This document shows, piece by piece, positions 1-9,059 of a stretch of DNA of 50,310 bases. Each line of letters opens with the position of its first letter. The first letter of the stretch is position 1. Origin of the DNA: Methanobacteriota archaeon (GTDB lineage: Archaea > Thermoplasmatota > Poseidoniia > Poseidoniales > Thalassarchaeaceae). The position numbers and the translations under genes are program-made. The notes beneath the pieces were generated by a model, which saw only the letters and a list, made by a program, of their open reading frames with translations, had not been told where the DNA came from and made no database searches. The stretch is taken from NCBI GenBank assembly GCA_004195715.1, contig PSPX01000012.1, forward strand, positions 1-50,310, given 5' to 3'.

Positions 1-1
1 T

Positions 2-313
2 GACTACCTGTGGGGAGATGATGAGTCCGATTCCGGACCCCAGTCTCTGGACAGCCGCACCACCAAGGCCAGCAAGACCGCTGTGGCGGTCTGCGACCGA
101 GGTCAGGCCGAGCGAGTGCTACGCGGTGATGCGACCGACGACGGAAGCGTAGATATCGGCGACTTCATCGTAATGGTGCAGTATATCCTCGGTTACGGAG
201 ATGCACCTGTCTCGATGCAGGGAGCCGACATCAACGGCGACCACGCGGTCAACGTGCTCGACCTAGTGATGCTCGCAGATCACCTATGGGGTGGTCAGTG
301 CGAGCGCTGCTAG
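2..313 (+). CDS. C-terminal end of a secreted protein with a dockerin-like Ca-binding duplication (5' truncated by window)
   Basis: Frame is open from the window edge; GDATDDGSVDIGDFIVMVQYILG and GADINGDHAVNVLDLVMLADHL are two dockerin type I-like DxNxDG loops. Confidence 0.7.
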   Translation, partial: DYLWGDDESDSGPQSLDSRTTKASKTAVAVCDRGQAERVLRGDATDDGSVDIGDFIVMVQYILGYGDAPVSMQGADINGDHAVNVLDLVMLADHLWGGQCERC

Positions 314-433
314 GCAGCTAGCCGCCACTATACGCTGAGACTTCTCTGGAAGAACTCAGTGCTGCAACCAAGCGCGTGCCTTCGCGCCGTCCACTGACCT
401 CTTGGGGACGGCTGCGAAGGCCGCCAAAACGAT

Positions 434-1195
434 TCAACCTCTATCCAGCCACAGTGATAACACGAGGTACAGCACTGGATAAGCCATCGAAGCGAACACC
501 AGCAGTTGAGGAGCGTTCGGGTATAGCATGGCGACGAGCAGGATCGATGCAATCCAAACAATGCCGCCGCCAATGAAGAACCAACGCAATCGGTTGAATC
601 GATTCGGATAGACAAAGCGGACTGGCATAACGCTCAGCGCGCTGAGCGCCAATGTTAGCAGGAGCACATACCACTCGCTGCCGGCGGGAGCTGCGACTAC
701 GACGTAGAAGGCGAAGACGTTCCAATAGGACGGAAAGCCTAGGAAGAATCCTTCCTCGGTGTCTTTGGATTCGGCATTGGTGAACGCTAGGGCGCTCGCG
801 ACGAGCGGGACGGCTGCCCATAGCGAGGCTGGGTCAGGGAGCCATCCGGCGTGGATTAGAAGGACAATGGGAACGAAAGTGTAGTTGATGTAGTCGATGA
901 TGTCATCGAGTCGTGCTCCATCAATATGTGGCGCATGACGCTTGACATTGACCTTCCTAGCCAGCGGTCCGTCAACTGAATCAACTACCATTGCGAGGAA
1001 CATCCAGAAGAAGGCCATCCGGTAGTCCTCGACGAAAATCGCTTCCAACGAAAGTAGTCCCCAAAGCGCGCCGGACGCCGTACCCAGGTGTACGGACATG
1101 GCGAGTGCTCGCTGTTGCGGACTGGTGGAATTATCTGGGCTCACGGGTTTCTCGACTCCTGCTCCTTGAATCCTTGTGAGTCCGTCATGCAGCAT
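434..1195 (-). CDS. CDP-alcohol phosphatidyltransferase, phosphatidylcholine synthase (Pcs)-like
   Basis: DSVDGPLARK...GARLDDIIDYINYTFVP matches the CDP-OH-P transferase motif; downstream GFPSYWNVFAFYVVV resembles Pcs; multiple TM segments. Confidence 0.75.
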   Translation of the reverse strand: MLHDGLTRIQGAGVEKPVSPDNSTSPQQRALAMSVHLGTASGALWGLLSLEAIFVEDYRMAFFWMFLAMVVDSVDGPLARKVNVKRHAPHIDGARLDDIIDYINYTFVPIVLLIHAGWLPDPASLWAAVPLVASALAFTNAESKDTEEGFFLGFPSYWNVFAFYVVVAAPAGSEWYVLLLTLALSALSVMPVRFVYPNRFNRLRWFFIGGGIVWIASILLVAMLYPNAPQLLVFASMAYPVLYLVLSLWLDRG

Positions 1196-1209
1196 CCCCT
1201 AGAATATGT

Positions 1210-2340
1210 TCAGGGGTGGAACCAGAAGGCTAGTCCCAGTACAGCATAGGCTCCCAACAACATGGCCCCTTCGAGCCAGTTGCTCTTGCCGTCTGCTGCG
1301 ATGGCGTTGACAATCATCACTGCGAGGAAGGCGGCGACCGTCTCAAGAATACCGAACTCGAAGGTCAGTCCGATTCCTAGCATCCAGGCGAAGACCACCA
1401 TCAAGGGGGCCACAAACACAGCGATTTGGGTGCTCGAGCCGATTGCTATTGCGAACGAGAGATCCATCTTGTTTTTGCCTGCCACAGTCACAGCGGTGAA
1501 GTGCTCGGCGGCGTTGCCGAACAGAGGCAGTAAGATCACCCCGATGAACAGGTGCGAAAGGCCGACTTCGCTGGCCGCCTCCTCCAACGAGTGTACGAGA
1601 ATCTCGGCCATCCAAGAGACAAACAATGTCGCGACTACAAGCAAGATTATCGAATCGCGCTTGGTCATCTTCGGCTCCTCATCGTGAGAGCCATCGGTGG
1701 CGAATAGATCGGAGTGCGTCCTCAATTGGAATACCAAGAAAAGGATGTACATTCCGAGAAGGATTACTGCGGCTGCCCTTGACAGGCTTTTCACTCCCTC
1801 TGTTCCTTCATCACCTCCCACAGTGAGGTGATACACTGTTGGTACGACTAGAGTGATGACGGCGAGAAGTAGGAGCGAACTGTTTGCAACGAACTGCGTC
1901 TCATTAAACGTCTGGACCTTGTGATGTATTCCTCCCCAGACGAATGCTAAGCCCATCACCAACAAGAGATTTCCAAGGATACTACCTATCAGACTGGCTT
2001 GTACGATGTGCACCATGACTGTTGCAGTTTCACTGTCCGCGCCAGCCTTGTAGGCTGCCCAGATTGCGAAAACCGCGATGATTAGCTCTGCGGCGTTGCC
2101 AAAGGTGGCATTGAGGAGTCCTCCTATGGACTCCGATGTACGCAGGGCAATCTCCTCAGTGGCATGGCCCATCAGGAAGGCGAGCGGCATAATAGCAACC
2201 ATAGAGGAAAAGAATGCTGCTGTCTGATCATGTGACACGTAGGCGAAGTAGAATGTAATAGGAATAGCCAAGAGAAGTAAATTCAGTTTAGAATGACGAG
2301 GATCCATCGCTCTAATCCAGTTGACTTCGCCCTCGGCCAT
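1210..2340 (-). CDS. Ca2+/H+ antiporter (CaCA family, Cax-like)
   Basis: Two inverted GNAAE motifs ([25 protein letters not shown]) within about 11 TM segments. Confidence 0.88.
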   Translation of the reverse strand: MAEGEVNWIRAMDPRHSKLNLLLLAIPITFYFAYVSHDQTAAFFSSMVAIMPLAFLMGHATEEIALRTSESIGGLLNATFGNAAELIIAVFAIWAAYKAGADSETATVMVHIVQASLIGSILGNLLLVMGLAFVWGGIHHKVQTFNETQFVANSSLLLLAVITLVVPTVYHLTVGGDEGTEGVKSLSRAAAVILLGMYILFLVFQLRTHSDLFATDGSHDEEPKMTKRDSIILLVVATLFVSWMAEILVHSLEEAASEVGLSHLFIGVILLPLFGNAAEHFTAVTVAGKNKMDLSFAIAIGSSTQIAVFVAPLMVVFAWMLGIGLTFEFGILETVAAFLAVMIVNAIAADGKSNWLEGAMLLGAYAVLGLAFWFHP

Positions 2341-2430
2341 GTCTCTCAGGCCTTGCGACGCACTGAGGGATGGTCAATATTGCGCCGGCGACACGTAGCG
2401 TTCATGGCTTCCTGACCAGCCGGCCAGAAT

Positions 2431-2973
2431 GTGAGTGGTGGTTTTCGACTGGCTCTGAGCGGCACACCCGGGACCGGCAAGAGCACGATAGCGCAGATAC
2501 TCTCCGATGGTGGATACGCTGTAGTTTCAGTAGAATCGCTAGCCGAGCAGAACAGTTTGTTAGGTGAGATTGATCCAGCCGACGGGGCGAGGGTCATCGA
2601 TACCGACGCATTGCATGATGCGCTCGCTCCTGAATGGAAGTCCCCTCCTGACGGGATTGTAGTGGTGGACGGTCACCTCTCTCATCACCTGCCTTGCGAT
2701 GCGGTGGCCGTACTGCGCTGCTCGCCCGAGATTCTAGAATCCAGACTCGCAGGTAGGGGGTACGCGGTCGAAAAAGTGCAGGCGAACTGCGAGTGGGAGT
2801 TGCTAGGGGGGGCTTGGAACGAACGCGAGGGCGATACTCCATGGTGCGAGTTCGACACTTCGCATGGCAGCGTCGACTCAGTCGTCGCCTCGCTTTCCGA
2901 CTGGATAGCAGATGGTTTCAAGCCGACTAGCCCGGGCTCGCTGATTGACTGGGTAGCCAGAATGGAGGGGTGA
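2431..2973 (+). CDS. AK6/Fap7-type adenylate kinase family NTPase (GTG start)
   Basis: N-terminal Walker A LALSGTPGTGKSTIAQIL, DTDALHD and VVDGHLSHHLP typical of the AK6 family. Confidence 0.75.
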   Translation: MSGGFRLALSGTPGTGKSTIAQILSDGGYAVVSVESLAEQNSLLGEIDPADGARVIDTDALHDALAPEWKSPPDGIVVVDGHLSHHLPCDAVAVLRCSPEILESRLAGRGYAVEKVQANCEWELLGGAWNEREGDTPWCEFDTSHGSVDSVVASLSDWIADGFKPTSPGSLIDWVARMEG

Positions 2974-3650
2974 CGATGTTTGAGAGGATGAGGGGAACCT
3001 GGACCAAGGCAATTGAGCCACTGGTCCTGAAAATGGGGGGTCTTGACCCTAGTGTCCTGACTTGGACCAGTCTAATCCTCGCCCTCGGCGCCTTCTGGCT
3101 GATTTCTGGGGCTACCCTCGACAATAACGGTGCAATCATGATCGGGGTCTCCGTCCTGCTGATACTGCTGGCCGGTGTGCTTGACGCGCTCGATGGTGCT
3201 TTGGCCCGTCATCAGGGAGTGGCTGGACCGTACGGAGACTTCCTCGACCACACCATCGACAGGGTTGTTGACGTGGGCCTACTCATTGCAATAGGGATGA
3301 ACGCGGCCTTCGTCAGCGATCCGAGCTCGGGGGCTGTAGCGGCGGTGCTGACCTTGTTCGGCTCCTACATGGGGACTCAGGCCCAGTCGGTAGGACTCGC
3401 CAGAATCTACGGTGGCTTCGGCCGTGCCGACCGCATGGTACTGACGATGGCCTGCTTGGTCGCAGCTTCTTGGCAGGCTTACTCTGGAGGAGTCGGTATT
3501 GATATCTCTGACATAGGCTACGCCAGTTGGATTATGCTGGGCAATAGCAACCTCAACGGCATGACGGTCACTCTTGCTATCTCCGCTTGGGGAGGAGTAT
3601 ACACATTCCTCTCTCGCTTCGTCAGTACACGGAACCAGCTGCTGGGATAG
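2970..3650 (+). CDS. CDP-alcohol phosphatidyltransferase (archaetidylinositol-phosphate-synthase-like)
   Basis: DALDGALARHQGVAGPYGDFLDHTIDRVVD = DxxDGxxARx(8)GxxxDxxxD motif; overlaps the upstream gene by 4 nt. Confidence 0.8.
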   Translation: MTMFERMRGTWTKAIEPLVLKMGGLDPSVLTWTSLILALGAFWLISGATLDNNGAIMIGVSVLLILLAGVLDALDGALARHQGVAGPYGDFLDHTIDRVVDVGLLIAIGMNAAFVSDPSSGAVAAVLTLFGSYMGTQAQSVGLARIYGGFGRADRMVLTMACLVAASWQAYSGGVGIDISDIGYASWIMLGNSNLNGMTVTLAISAWGGVYTFLSRFVSTRNQLLG

Positions 3651-3737
3651 TGGCCTTGTAGCAGCCCCGATGAAACACGCCTTGCCCGCCGAAGGCGGGG
3701 GGTAACGGTTATCCTCTCTACGACTCGCCTCGGCCTC

Positions 3738-4856
3738 ATGGACTTCATCGTCGAGAGGGCTCTGGCTGACAGAGATGACAATGTCGTACCTCACGACCTG
3801 AGCGACAGGAAGAACGATGCGGAACTGAAGAGTCTGCTCAAATCACTGCAGCCCAAGATACGTGTGTTCGGCTGTGGAGGATGCGGTTCCAACACCGTGG
3901 CAAGGCTAGAACTTGAAGGTGTGTTTGATGGTACATATGTCAGGGGGTTGGCGGTGAACACCGACGCCCAACACCTGTTGAGGGTCAATGTCCGGGATAA
4001 GGTGCTGATTGGGCGCTCTGCCAGAGGTAGAGGCGCCGGCGGTGACCCGGAAAAGGGCGAGCAGGCTGCATACGAATCTGAGCGTGCGCTCAAGACGGAG
4101 ATCGAAGACTGCGATCTGGCATTCATCACAGCGGGACTGGGAGGTGGCACTGGGACAGGGAGTGCGCATGTAGTTGCTCGGCTAGCCAAATCGGCCGGGG
4201 CTCTGACCATCGCTGTGGTGAGTTACCCCTTCATGTCGGAGGGGGCTCTGCGGAAGCAGAATGCAGAATGGGGCTTGGAAAGACTGCGAGAGGTGTGCGA
4301 CACAGTGGTCGTACTGCCCAACGAGCGTCTTCTCGAGGTCGAGGGGGTTCGTGACCTTCCGCTCGACGCTGCATTCCGCGTCGCAGACGAATTGTTGATG
4401 AGGAGTATTTCAGGAGTTTCCGAGATGCTTTCGAAGGAGGGTGTCGTCAACCTCGACTTCCAGGACCTGCGCTCCGTGATGGAGAATGGTGGAGGAGTGG
4501 CGGTCATCGGACTCGGTGAGGCTCACGGCGAGGGCAAGGCTGAGAGGGCCACCGAGGAGGCTCTGGAATCACCTCTGCTTGACATAGACATTTCCGATGC
4601 TCGCGGGGCGCTGGTAAATGTGGTCGGCGGGCCTACTCTGTCACTTGGGGATGCCGAGCAGTGCGCCAAACTGATTCGTGAAAAGGTGAATCCCTATGCT
4701 CGAATCATCTGGGGCGCTACTACTGATGACACCATGGGGGACAATATCAGGGTCCTGCTCGTGTTAACTGGCGTGAAGAGCGAGCAGATAGACGGAGCTT
4801 CGCGACACACTCAGATACGCAACCTCAGGGACCGTACTGTCGAGTTCGTGAATTGA
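3738..4856 (+). CDS. ftsZ: Cell division protein FtsZ
   Basis: FGCGGCGSNTVARL, NTDAQHL, GLGGGTGTGSAHVVA tubulin signature. Confidence 0.95.
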   Translation: MDFIVERALADRDDNVVPHDLSDRKNDAELKSLLKSLQPKIRVFGCGGCGSNTVARLELEGVFDGTYVRGLAVNTDAQHLLRVNVRDKVLIGRSARGRGAGGDPEKGEQAAYESERALKTEIEDCDLAFITAGLGGGTGTGSAHVVARLAKSAGALTIAVVSYPFMSEGALRKQNAEWGLERLREVCDTVVVLPNERLLEVEGVRDLPLDAAFRVADELLMRSISGVSEMLSKEGVVNLDFQDLRSVMENGGGVAVIGLGEAHGEGKAERATEEALESPLLDIDISDARGALVNVVGGPTLSLGDAEQCAKLIREKVNPYARIIWGATTDDTMGDNIRVLLVLTGVKSEQIDGASRHTQIRNLRDRTVEFVN

Positions 4857-4948
4857 TTTTCACTCTGATTTTATTTCGAGCCCCTTAGGGCTCGCCCGGC
4901 GTGCTTAAATGGAGTCTGTCGGTCGCCGGGTCGCTTCGAGGATTAGTG

Positions 4949-5212
4949 ATGGCTATCGAGAGTTCCAATGTGGGTCCCATCGAGGAGACTGTTCAGAGTT
5001 GGCAGGACGATATTGAAGGGCGTGTTCGCAGCCTTCAGACCGGCCCCTACGCCCGCATCCTGAAGATGGCGAGGAAGCCGTCTAAGCAGGAGTTTCGCCA
5101 GACCATAATCGTCTGCGGCATCGGGATGTTTATCCTCGGCGCAATCGGATTCGTGATGCTGTGGCTGATGGATAGTGCCTTTCCGTCCTTCTTCAATTGG
5201 CTAACCGAGTGA
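4949..5212 (+). CDS. secE: Preprotein translocase subunit SecE/Sec61 gamma
   Basis: Single C-terminal TM, RKPSKQEFRQTIIVCGIGMFILGAIGFVMLWL; lies directly before spt5; internal ATG at 4949 preferred over the upstream start. Confidence 0.85.
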   Translation: MAIESSNVGPIEETVQSWQDDIEGRVRSLQTGPYARILKMARKPSKQEFRQTIIVCGIGMFILGAIGFVMLWLMDSAFPSFFNWLTE

Positions 5213-5222
5213 GGTAAAAAAA

Positions 5223-6095
5223 ATGTCAGATACGTTCACAGTCTACATCCGAAACGGGGAGAAAGTGCTGCTCATGCAGCGCGCTGATGGACTCGCAGAC
5301 GACGCTCTTCCTGGCGCCTGGGACGGTATCTACGGCATCGGTGACCCCGAGGACCTAGATACAGTGGTGGCTAGGATAACTGAGGTCACCGGTATCGAGG
5401 CTGACAACCTGCAATACGTGCGCTCGGGAGGCGCGCGGGGCCTAGCCTACGAGAACCGACTCAACGAAGTCACACCACTTCTCTTCATCAGCTCGGTCGA
5501 AGAGGTCGATGCTCGTGGCCTGTACAAGGGCTACGAGTGGGTTGACCCGGGAACCATTCAGGAGAGGGAGTACTCCACCCCCCAACTGCGCGAGATGTAC
5601 GGTGACGTCGCTTCCTATCTCTACATCCTCAAGACCTCCATTGGTCAAGAGCAAAATGTGGCTAGGGAGGTCCAAGCCCGGCTCTCCGGTACTGGTTCGC
5701 TCGAGGACATCCAAGACGAGATCTTCGGCGTCCTCAGCCCTCACTTCATGCGTGGTTACATCTTCGTCGAAGCCTCGGCCCTACATCACGTCGAGAAGCT
5801 CATCGGACGAGTCGGTGTCTCCACAACGCCGATGAAGAATTGTCGCAAGGTACTCGGCGGTGAGTCACCGTTGGGTGATGTGCTTCCCTATCTTGAGCCC
5901 AAGGCGGCGACTGCCGGCATCGAAGAGGGTAGCATCGTGGAGATTCATGGCGGCGCCTTCCGAGGTCAAGCGGCCCGTGTGACCCGTGTGACAGAGTCGA
6001 AAGAAGAGGTTACCGTCGAGCTCTTCGAGGCAGCAGTGCCGGTGGCCCTCACAGTGCGCGCCGACCAAGTTAGAGTCACCCAGCGCGTTGAGTAG
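5223..6095 (+). CDS. spt5: Spt5/NusG transcription elongation factor with N-terminal Nudix-like domain
   Basis: C-terminal NGN (LYILKTSIGQEQNVAREV... HFMRGYIFVEA) plus KOW (EGSIVEIHGGAFRGQAARVTRV); N-terminal ~130 aa resemble a Nudix fold (VLLMQRAD...PGAWDGIYGIGDPED...YEWVDP). Confidence 0.88.
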   Translation: MSDTFTVYIRNGEKVLLMQRADGLADDALPGAWDGIYGIGDPEDLDTVVARITEVTGIEADNLQYVRSGGARGLAYENRLNEVTPLLFISSVEEVDARGLYKGYEWVDPGTIQEREYSTPQLREMYGDVASYLYILKTSIGQEQNVAREVQARLSGTGSLEDIQDEIFGVLSPHFMRGYIFVEASALHHVEKLIGRVGVSTTPMKNCRKVLGGESPLGDVLPYLEPKAATAGIEEGSIVEIHGGAFRGQAARVTRVTESKEEVTVELFEAAVPVALTVRADQVRVTQRVE

Positions 6096-6166
6096 TGCTG
6101 GAGGCTCGCCCTACGGGCGTTGCATCACTCTCAAATAGGGAAAGCAGGTCGGCGGGGCGCACTAAC

Positions 6167-6172
6167 AGGAGG
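6167..6172 (+). promoter_or_regulatory. Shine-Dalgarno AGGAGG upstream of the short L11 gene
   Basis: AGGAGG followed by 9 nt to ATG at 6182. Confidence 0.75.
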
Positions 6173-6181
6173 CTATAACGG

Positions 6182-6460
6182 ATGTCTGCACGTAATGAAA
6201 CGCCGCACAAGGTGATTCAGATGCTCGGGCAGAAGAAATGCAACGGCTCCTGGGAGGAGTCTTCTGAGAACCTGACTATGGATCAGGTCAAGAAGTTGGC
6301 AGAGGACCAGAAGGACCGGCTCACGGGCGCCAATCTGTACGCCCGGAGCCGTGAGATTATGGGTACTTGTGTCTCTATGAGAGTGAATGTCGAGGGCATG
6401 GCACCGAAGGATGCTTTGCAAGCGATGAGTGAGGGTAGGTTTAGCGAACATTTCAGTTGA
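6182..6460 (+). CDS. rpl11: Ribosomal protein L11 (uL11), C-terminal domain only
   Basis: NLTMDQVKKLAEDQKDRLTGANLYARSREIMGTCVSMRVNVEG...GRFSEHF matches the archaeal L11 C-terminal domain; located between spt5 and rpl1. Confidence 0.85.
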   Translation: MSARNETPHKVIQMLGQKKCNGSWEESSENLTMDQVKKLAEDQKDRLTGANLYARSREIMGTCVSMRVNVEGMAPKDALQAMSEGRFSEHFS

Positions 6461-6513
6461 GAATCACGAATTGCGGGAGAGGGTGACCTCGTTGACCGCG
6501 GAGGTGGGAAAAT

Positions 6514-7158
6514 ATGCAGGAAAACATTCAGAGCGCGATTCAACAGGCTCTCGATGAGTCGCCAGAGCGCAAGTTCGTCGAGTCAGTCGAGATGGCTTTC
6601 ACCCTCCGGGACGTTGATCTGAAGAATCCGACGAACAGGATCCAGGAAGAGGTTCGCCTGCCCACCGGAAGGGGCAAACCAGTACGCATCACGATGTTTG
6701 CTGACGGCGAGATGGCCACCAAGGCCAAAGCCGCCGGAATTGATGTCATAGATCCATCCACCATTGAGGATCTGGGCGGCAACCGGCAACAAGCCCGCAA
6801 GATGGCCAACAAGAGTGACTTCTTCCTGTCCGAGATAGCCCACATGGGGACCGTTGGACGATTCCTCGGTGTCGTACTAGGGCCGCGTGGCAAGATGCCT
6901 CGCCCGGTCCCTCCTAATCTGGACCCCGGAATGATTGCTGCCGGACTCAAGGATACCGCGATTGTCAGGTCACGAGATCGTATCACATTCCACACCGCAA
7001 TGGGCTCGCGTGAGCAAGGGGTCGACGATCTCACCACTAACGCAATGGCAATCTGGAACCGGGTCACTGGCAAACTGGAGAGGGGAGCTGGGAACATCCG
7101 CTCGTGCTACATCAAGACCTCAATGGGGCCCTCTATCAAGGTGGAGGTAATCGAATGA
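6514..7158 (+). CDS. rpl1: Ribosomal protein L1 (uL1)
   Basis: LPTGRGKPVRITMFADGE, LGPRGKMPRPVPPN, L1-family motifs; syntenic position. Confidence 0.93.
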   Translation: MQENIQSAIQQALDESPERKFVESVEMAFTLRDVDLKNPTNRIQEEVRLPTGRGKPVRITMFADGEMATKAKAAGIDVIDPSTIEDLGGNRQQARKMANKSDFFLSEIAHMGTVGRFLGVVLGPRGKMPRPVPPNLDPGMIAAGLKDTAIVRSRDRITFHTAMGSREQGVDDLTTNAMAIWNRVTGKLERGAGNIRSCYIKTSMGPSIKVEVIE

Positions 7159-8177
7159 TGGCCAAGGTAGCACCCTGGAAGAAGGACCGGGTGTCCGAAC
7201 TCGTAGAGATACTCTCCAACGATGGCATCGTCGGGATTGTAGACATCGGGGGAGTACCTGCCGGGAATATGCTGGGCATGCGCAACTCGCTGCGAGATCA
7301 GATGACGATGACAATGGCAAAGAAGACACTGATTAGGATCGCTTGGGAACAGGCAGGTCTGCCCGAAGATGGTCTCGACCAGCTGCTCGATGGGGCTGTC
7401 CAGCCCTGCATAGTGCATTCCGAGAGCCTGAACTCCTTCGGGCTGTTTGCTGAACTCGACAAAACCCGTCAGGGCCGCGCAGCTAAGGAGGGTGAAAAGG
7501 CTCCCTCAGACATTGTGGTCGAGAAGGGTCCGACCGAGTTCGGACCGGGACCTATCGTGGGTGAGTTCAACGCAGTAGGCATACCAGCCAAGATAGACAA
7601 GGGCAAGGTCGCCATCCAGAAGACAGTTACCGTCGTCAACGAGGGTGAAACCATCTCAGGTGACCTCGGGATTATGCTGGCCAAACTAGGAATAACCCCG
7701 ATAGAAATCGGGCTAATCCTGACTGGAGCCATAGAGGATGGAGTCGTGTTCCCTGCCTCATCCCTGAATCTCGATTTGGACGGTTTCAAGAGCGATGTTA
7801 TCTCAGCGACCTCGGGCGCCTTCAACTTGGCATGCAACACACGGTGGTTCTCGACTATCACTATGCCCACACTGCTGTCCAAGGCCAGCAGTGAGGCGAT
7901 GTCCGTCGCCATAGAAGCAGGGGTCGTCAACGACGAGACTGCTTCGCTGTTTATCTCACGCGCGAACGCGCACGCTATGGCCCTTGCAGGCCAGTTGGAT
8001 TCCTCAGCGCTCGATGAAGCGCTCGCTCAGGCACTCGGTGCCGCAGCGAGCACGAGCGCTGCCGCCGCACCCTCCGATGCGGCTGACTCAGAGGCAGGTG
8101 CCGAGGCACCGGTCGAGGAGGAAGAGGAGGAAGAGGAGGAAGCCGGGTTCGATGGACTGGGCGACCTCTTCGGTTAA
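7155..8177 (+). CDS. rplP0: Ribosomal protein L10 (uL10/P0)
   Basis: [16 protein letters not shown], Ala-rich hinge, acidic tail ending [14 protein letters not shown] overlap with L1. Confidence 0.93.
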   Translation: MMAKVAPWKKDRVSELVEILSNDGIVGIVDIGGVPAGNMLGMRNSLRDQMTMTMAKKTLIRIAWEQAGLPEDGLDQLLDGAVQPCIVHSESLNSFGLFAELDKTRQGRAAKEGEKAPSDIVVEKGPTEFGPGPIVGEFNAVGIPAKIDKGKVAIQKTVTVVNEGETISGDLGIMLAKLGITPIEIGLILTGAIEDGVVFPASSLNLDLDGFKSDVISATSGAFNLACNTRWFSTITMPTLLSKASSEAMSVAIEAGVVNDETASLFISRANAHAMALAGQLDSSALDEALAQALGAAASTSAAAAPSDAADSEAGAEAPVEEEEEEEEEAGFDGLGDLFG

Positions 8178-8193
8178 AAAAAAGGTGAAAAAA

Positions 8194-8508
8194 ATGGAAT
8201 ATGTATATGCTGCAATGCTACTGCACTCTGCTGAGAAGAACATTGATGAAGACGCTGTAAGCGCGGTTTTGACCGCTGCTGGAGTGGATGCCGACGGAGC
8301 CCGCGTGAAGGCTCTAGTCGCATCCTTGGGCTCCGTCGATATTGGTGAGGCCATGGCTACCGCCGTGGCAGCTCCGGTTGCTTCAGCCGCACCTGCTGCC
8401 TCTGGCGGCGGTGGCGCTGAGGCGGCTCCGGCCGAGGAAGAGGCTGCAGAGGAAGAGCCTGAGGAAGAGGGCGCTGGCTTCGAAGGCCTCGGCTCACTCT
8501 TCGGCTAA
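8194..8508 (+). CDS. rpl12: Ribosomal protein L12/P1
   Basis: [34 protein letters not shown]...[15 protein letters not shown], classic aP1; ATG at 8194. Confidence 0.95.
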   Translation: MEYVYAAMLLHSAEKNIDEDAVSAVLTAAGVDADGARVKALVASLGSVDIGEAMATAVAAPVASAAPAASGGGGAEAAPAEEEAAEEEPEEEGAGFEGLGSLFG

Positions 8509-8540
8509 TCCCGCAGGACGCAACTTGACGCGAAGCCGCT

Positions 8541-9044
8541 ATGGGCGAGAGCCTAGAGGCCGAGGTGATGGCGTCTAGCCGGCTGCTTGAGATTCCGGTC
8601 AGCATCGCCCCTACTGATGCCATCCGTGCTCTACGCGAGATCGGAGAGGCGCGCGGATGGGGGATGAGGCGAATCCAGGAGTCGCGGATGGTCCACAGAT
8701 GGGCCATCATCGTCCCAATATCAAGGCAGGCGAGGGTAATCGGTCTGGTCGTGGAAGACGGCGAGGCTGCAGGTCTATCCATACGCTCATGGTCCTACGT
8801 TCCGGGTTCGGCTGGGAGACTGTCCACGGTGTCATTTGAGGTCCCTCGCCAGATGGAGGGTGAGGTTTGGACCTCGCTGTTGAAGCAGTGGGCCGGTTCA
8901 CTCCCTCGCTGCCCTTGGAAGTGGAGTTTTGGCGAGCGTTCCATGATAGGGTACTTCCTCCCGGAATTCAGACGCTCAAGGGTGCTTTTCCGAGGTGAGA
9001 GAGTCGATACCGATGACTGGAATGGAAGTGATTCAGATGAATGA
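8541..9044 (+). CDS. Hypothetical protein (167 aa)
   Basis: Long ORF with coding-like composition directly after rpl12; no family recognised. Confidence 0.65.
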   Translation: MGESLEAEVMASSRLLEIPVSIAPTDAIRALREIGEARGWGMRRIQESRMVHRWAIIVPISRQARVIGLVVEDGEAAGLSIRSWSYVPGSAGRLSTVSFEVPRQMEGEVWTSLLKQWAGSLPRCPWKWSFGERSMIGYFLPEFRRSRVLFRGERVDTDDWNGSDSDE

Positions 9045-9059
9045 TGGATTTATCATCCA

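Noticed and set aside
3685-3699. cccgcc-GAA-ggcggg hairpin upstream of ftsZ as a regulatory element
   Set aside because: Short 6-bp stem without T-tract or further support; too weak to call.
4877-4894. cgagccc/gggctcg hairpin between ftsZ and secE as a terminator
   Set aside because: 7-bp stem with 4-nt loop and no following T-tract; function not supportable from sequence alone.
7984-8508. 174-aa ORF start at 7984 for L12
   Set aside because: N-terminal 70 aa are an out-of-frame reading of L10; the true L12 start is ATG 8194 (MEYVYAAML).
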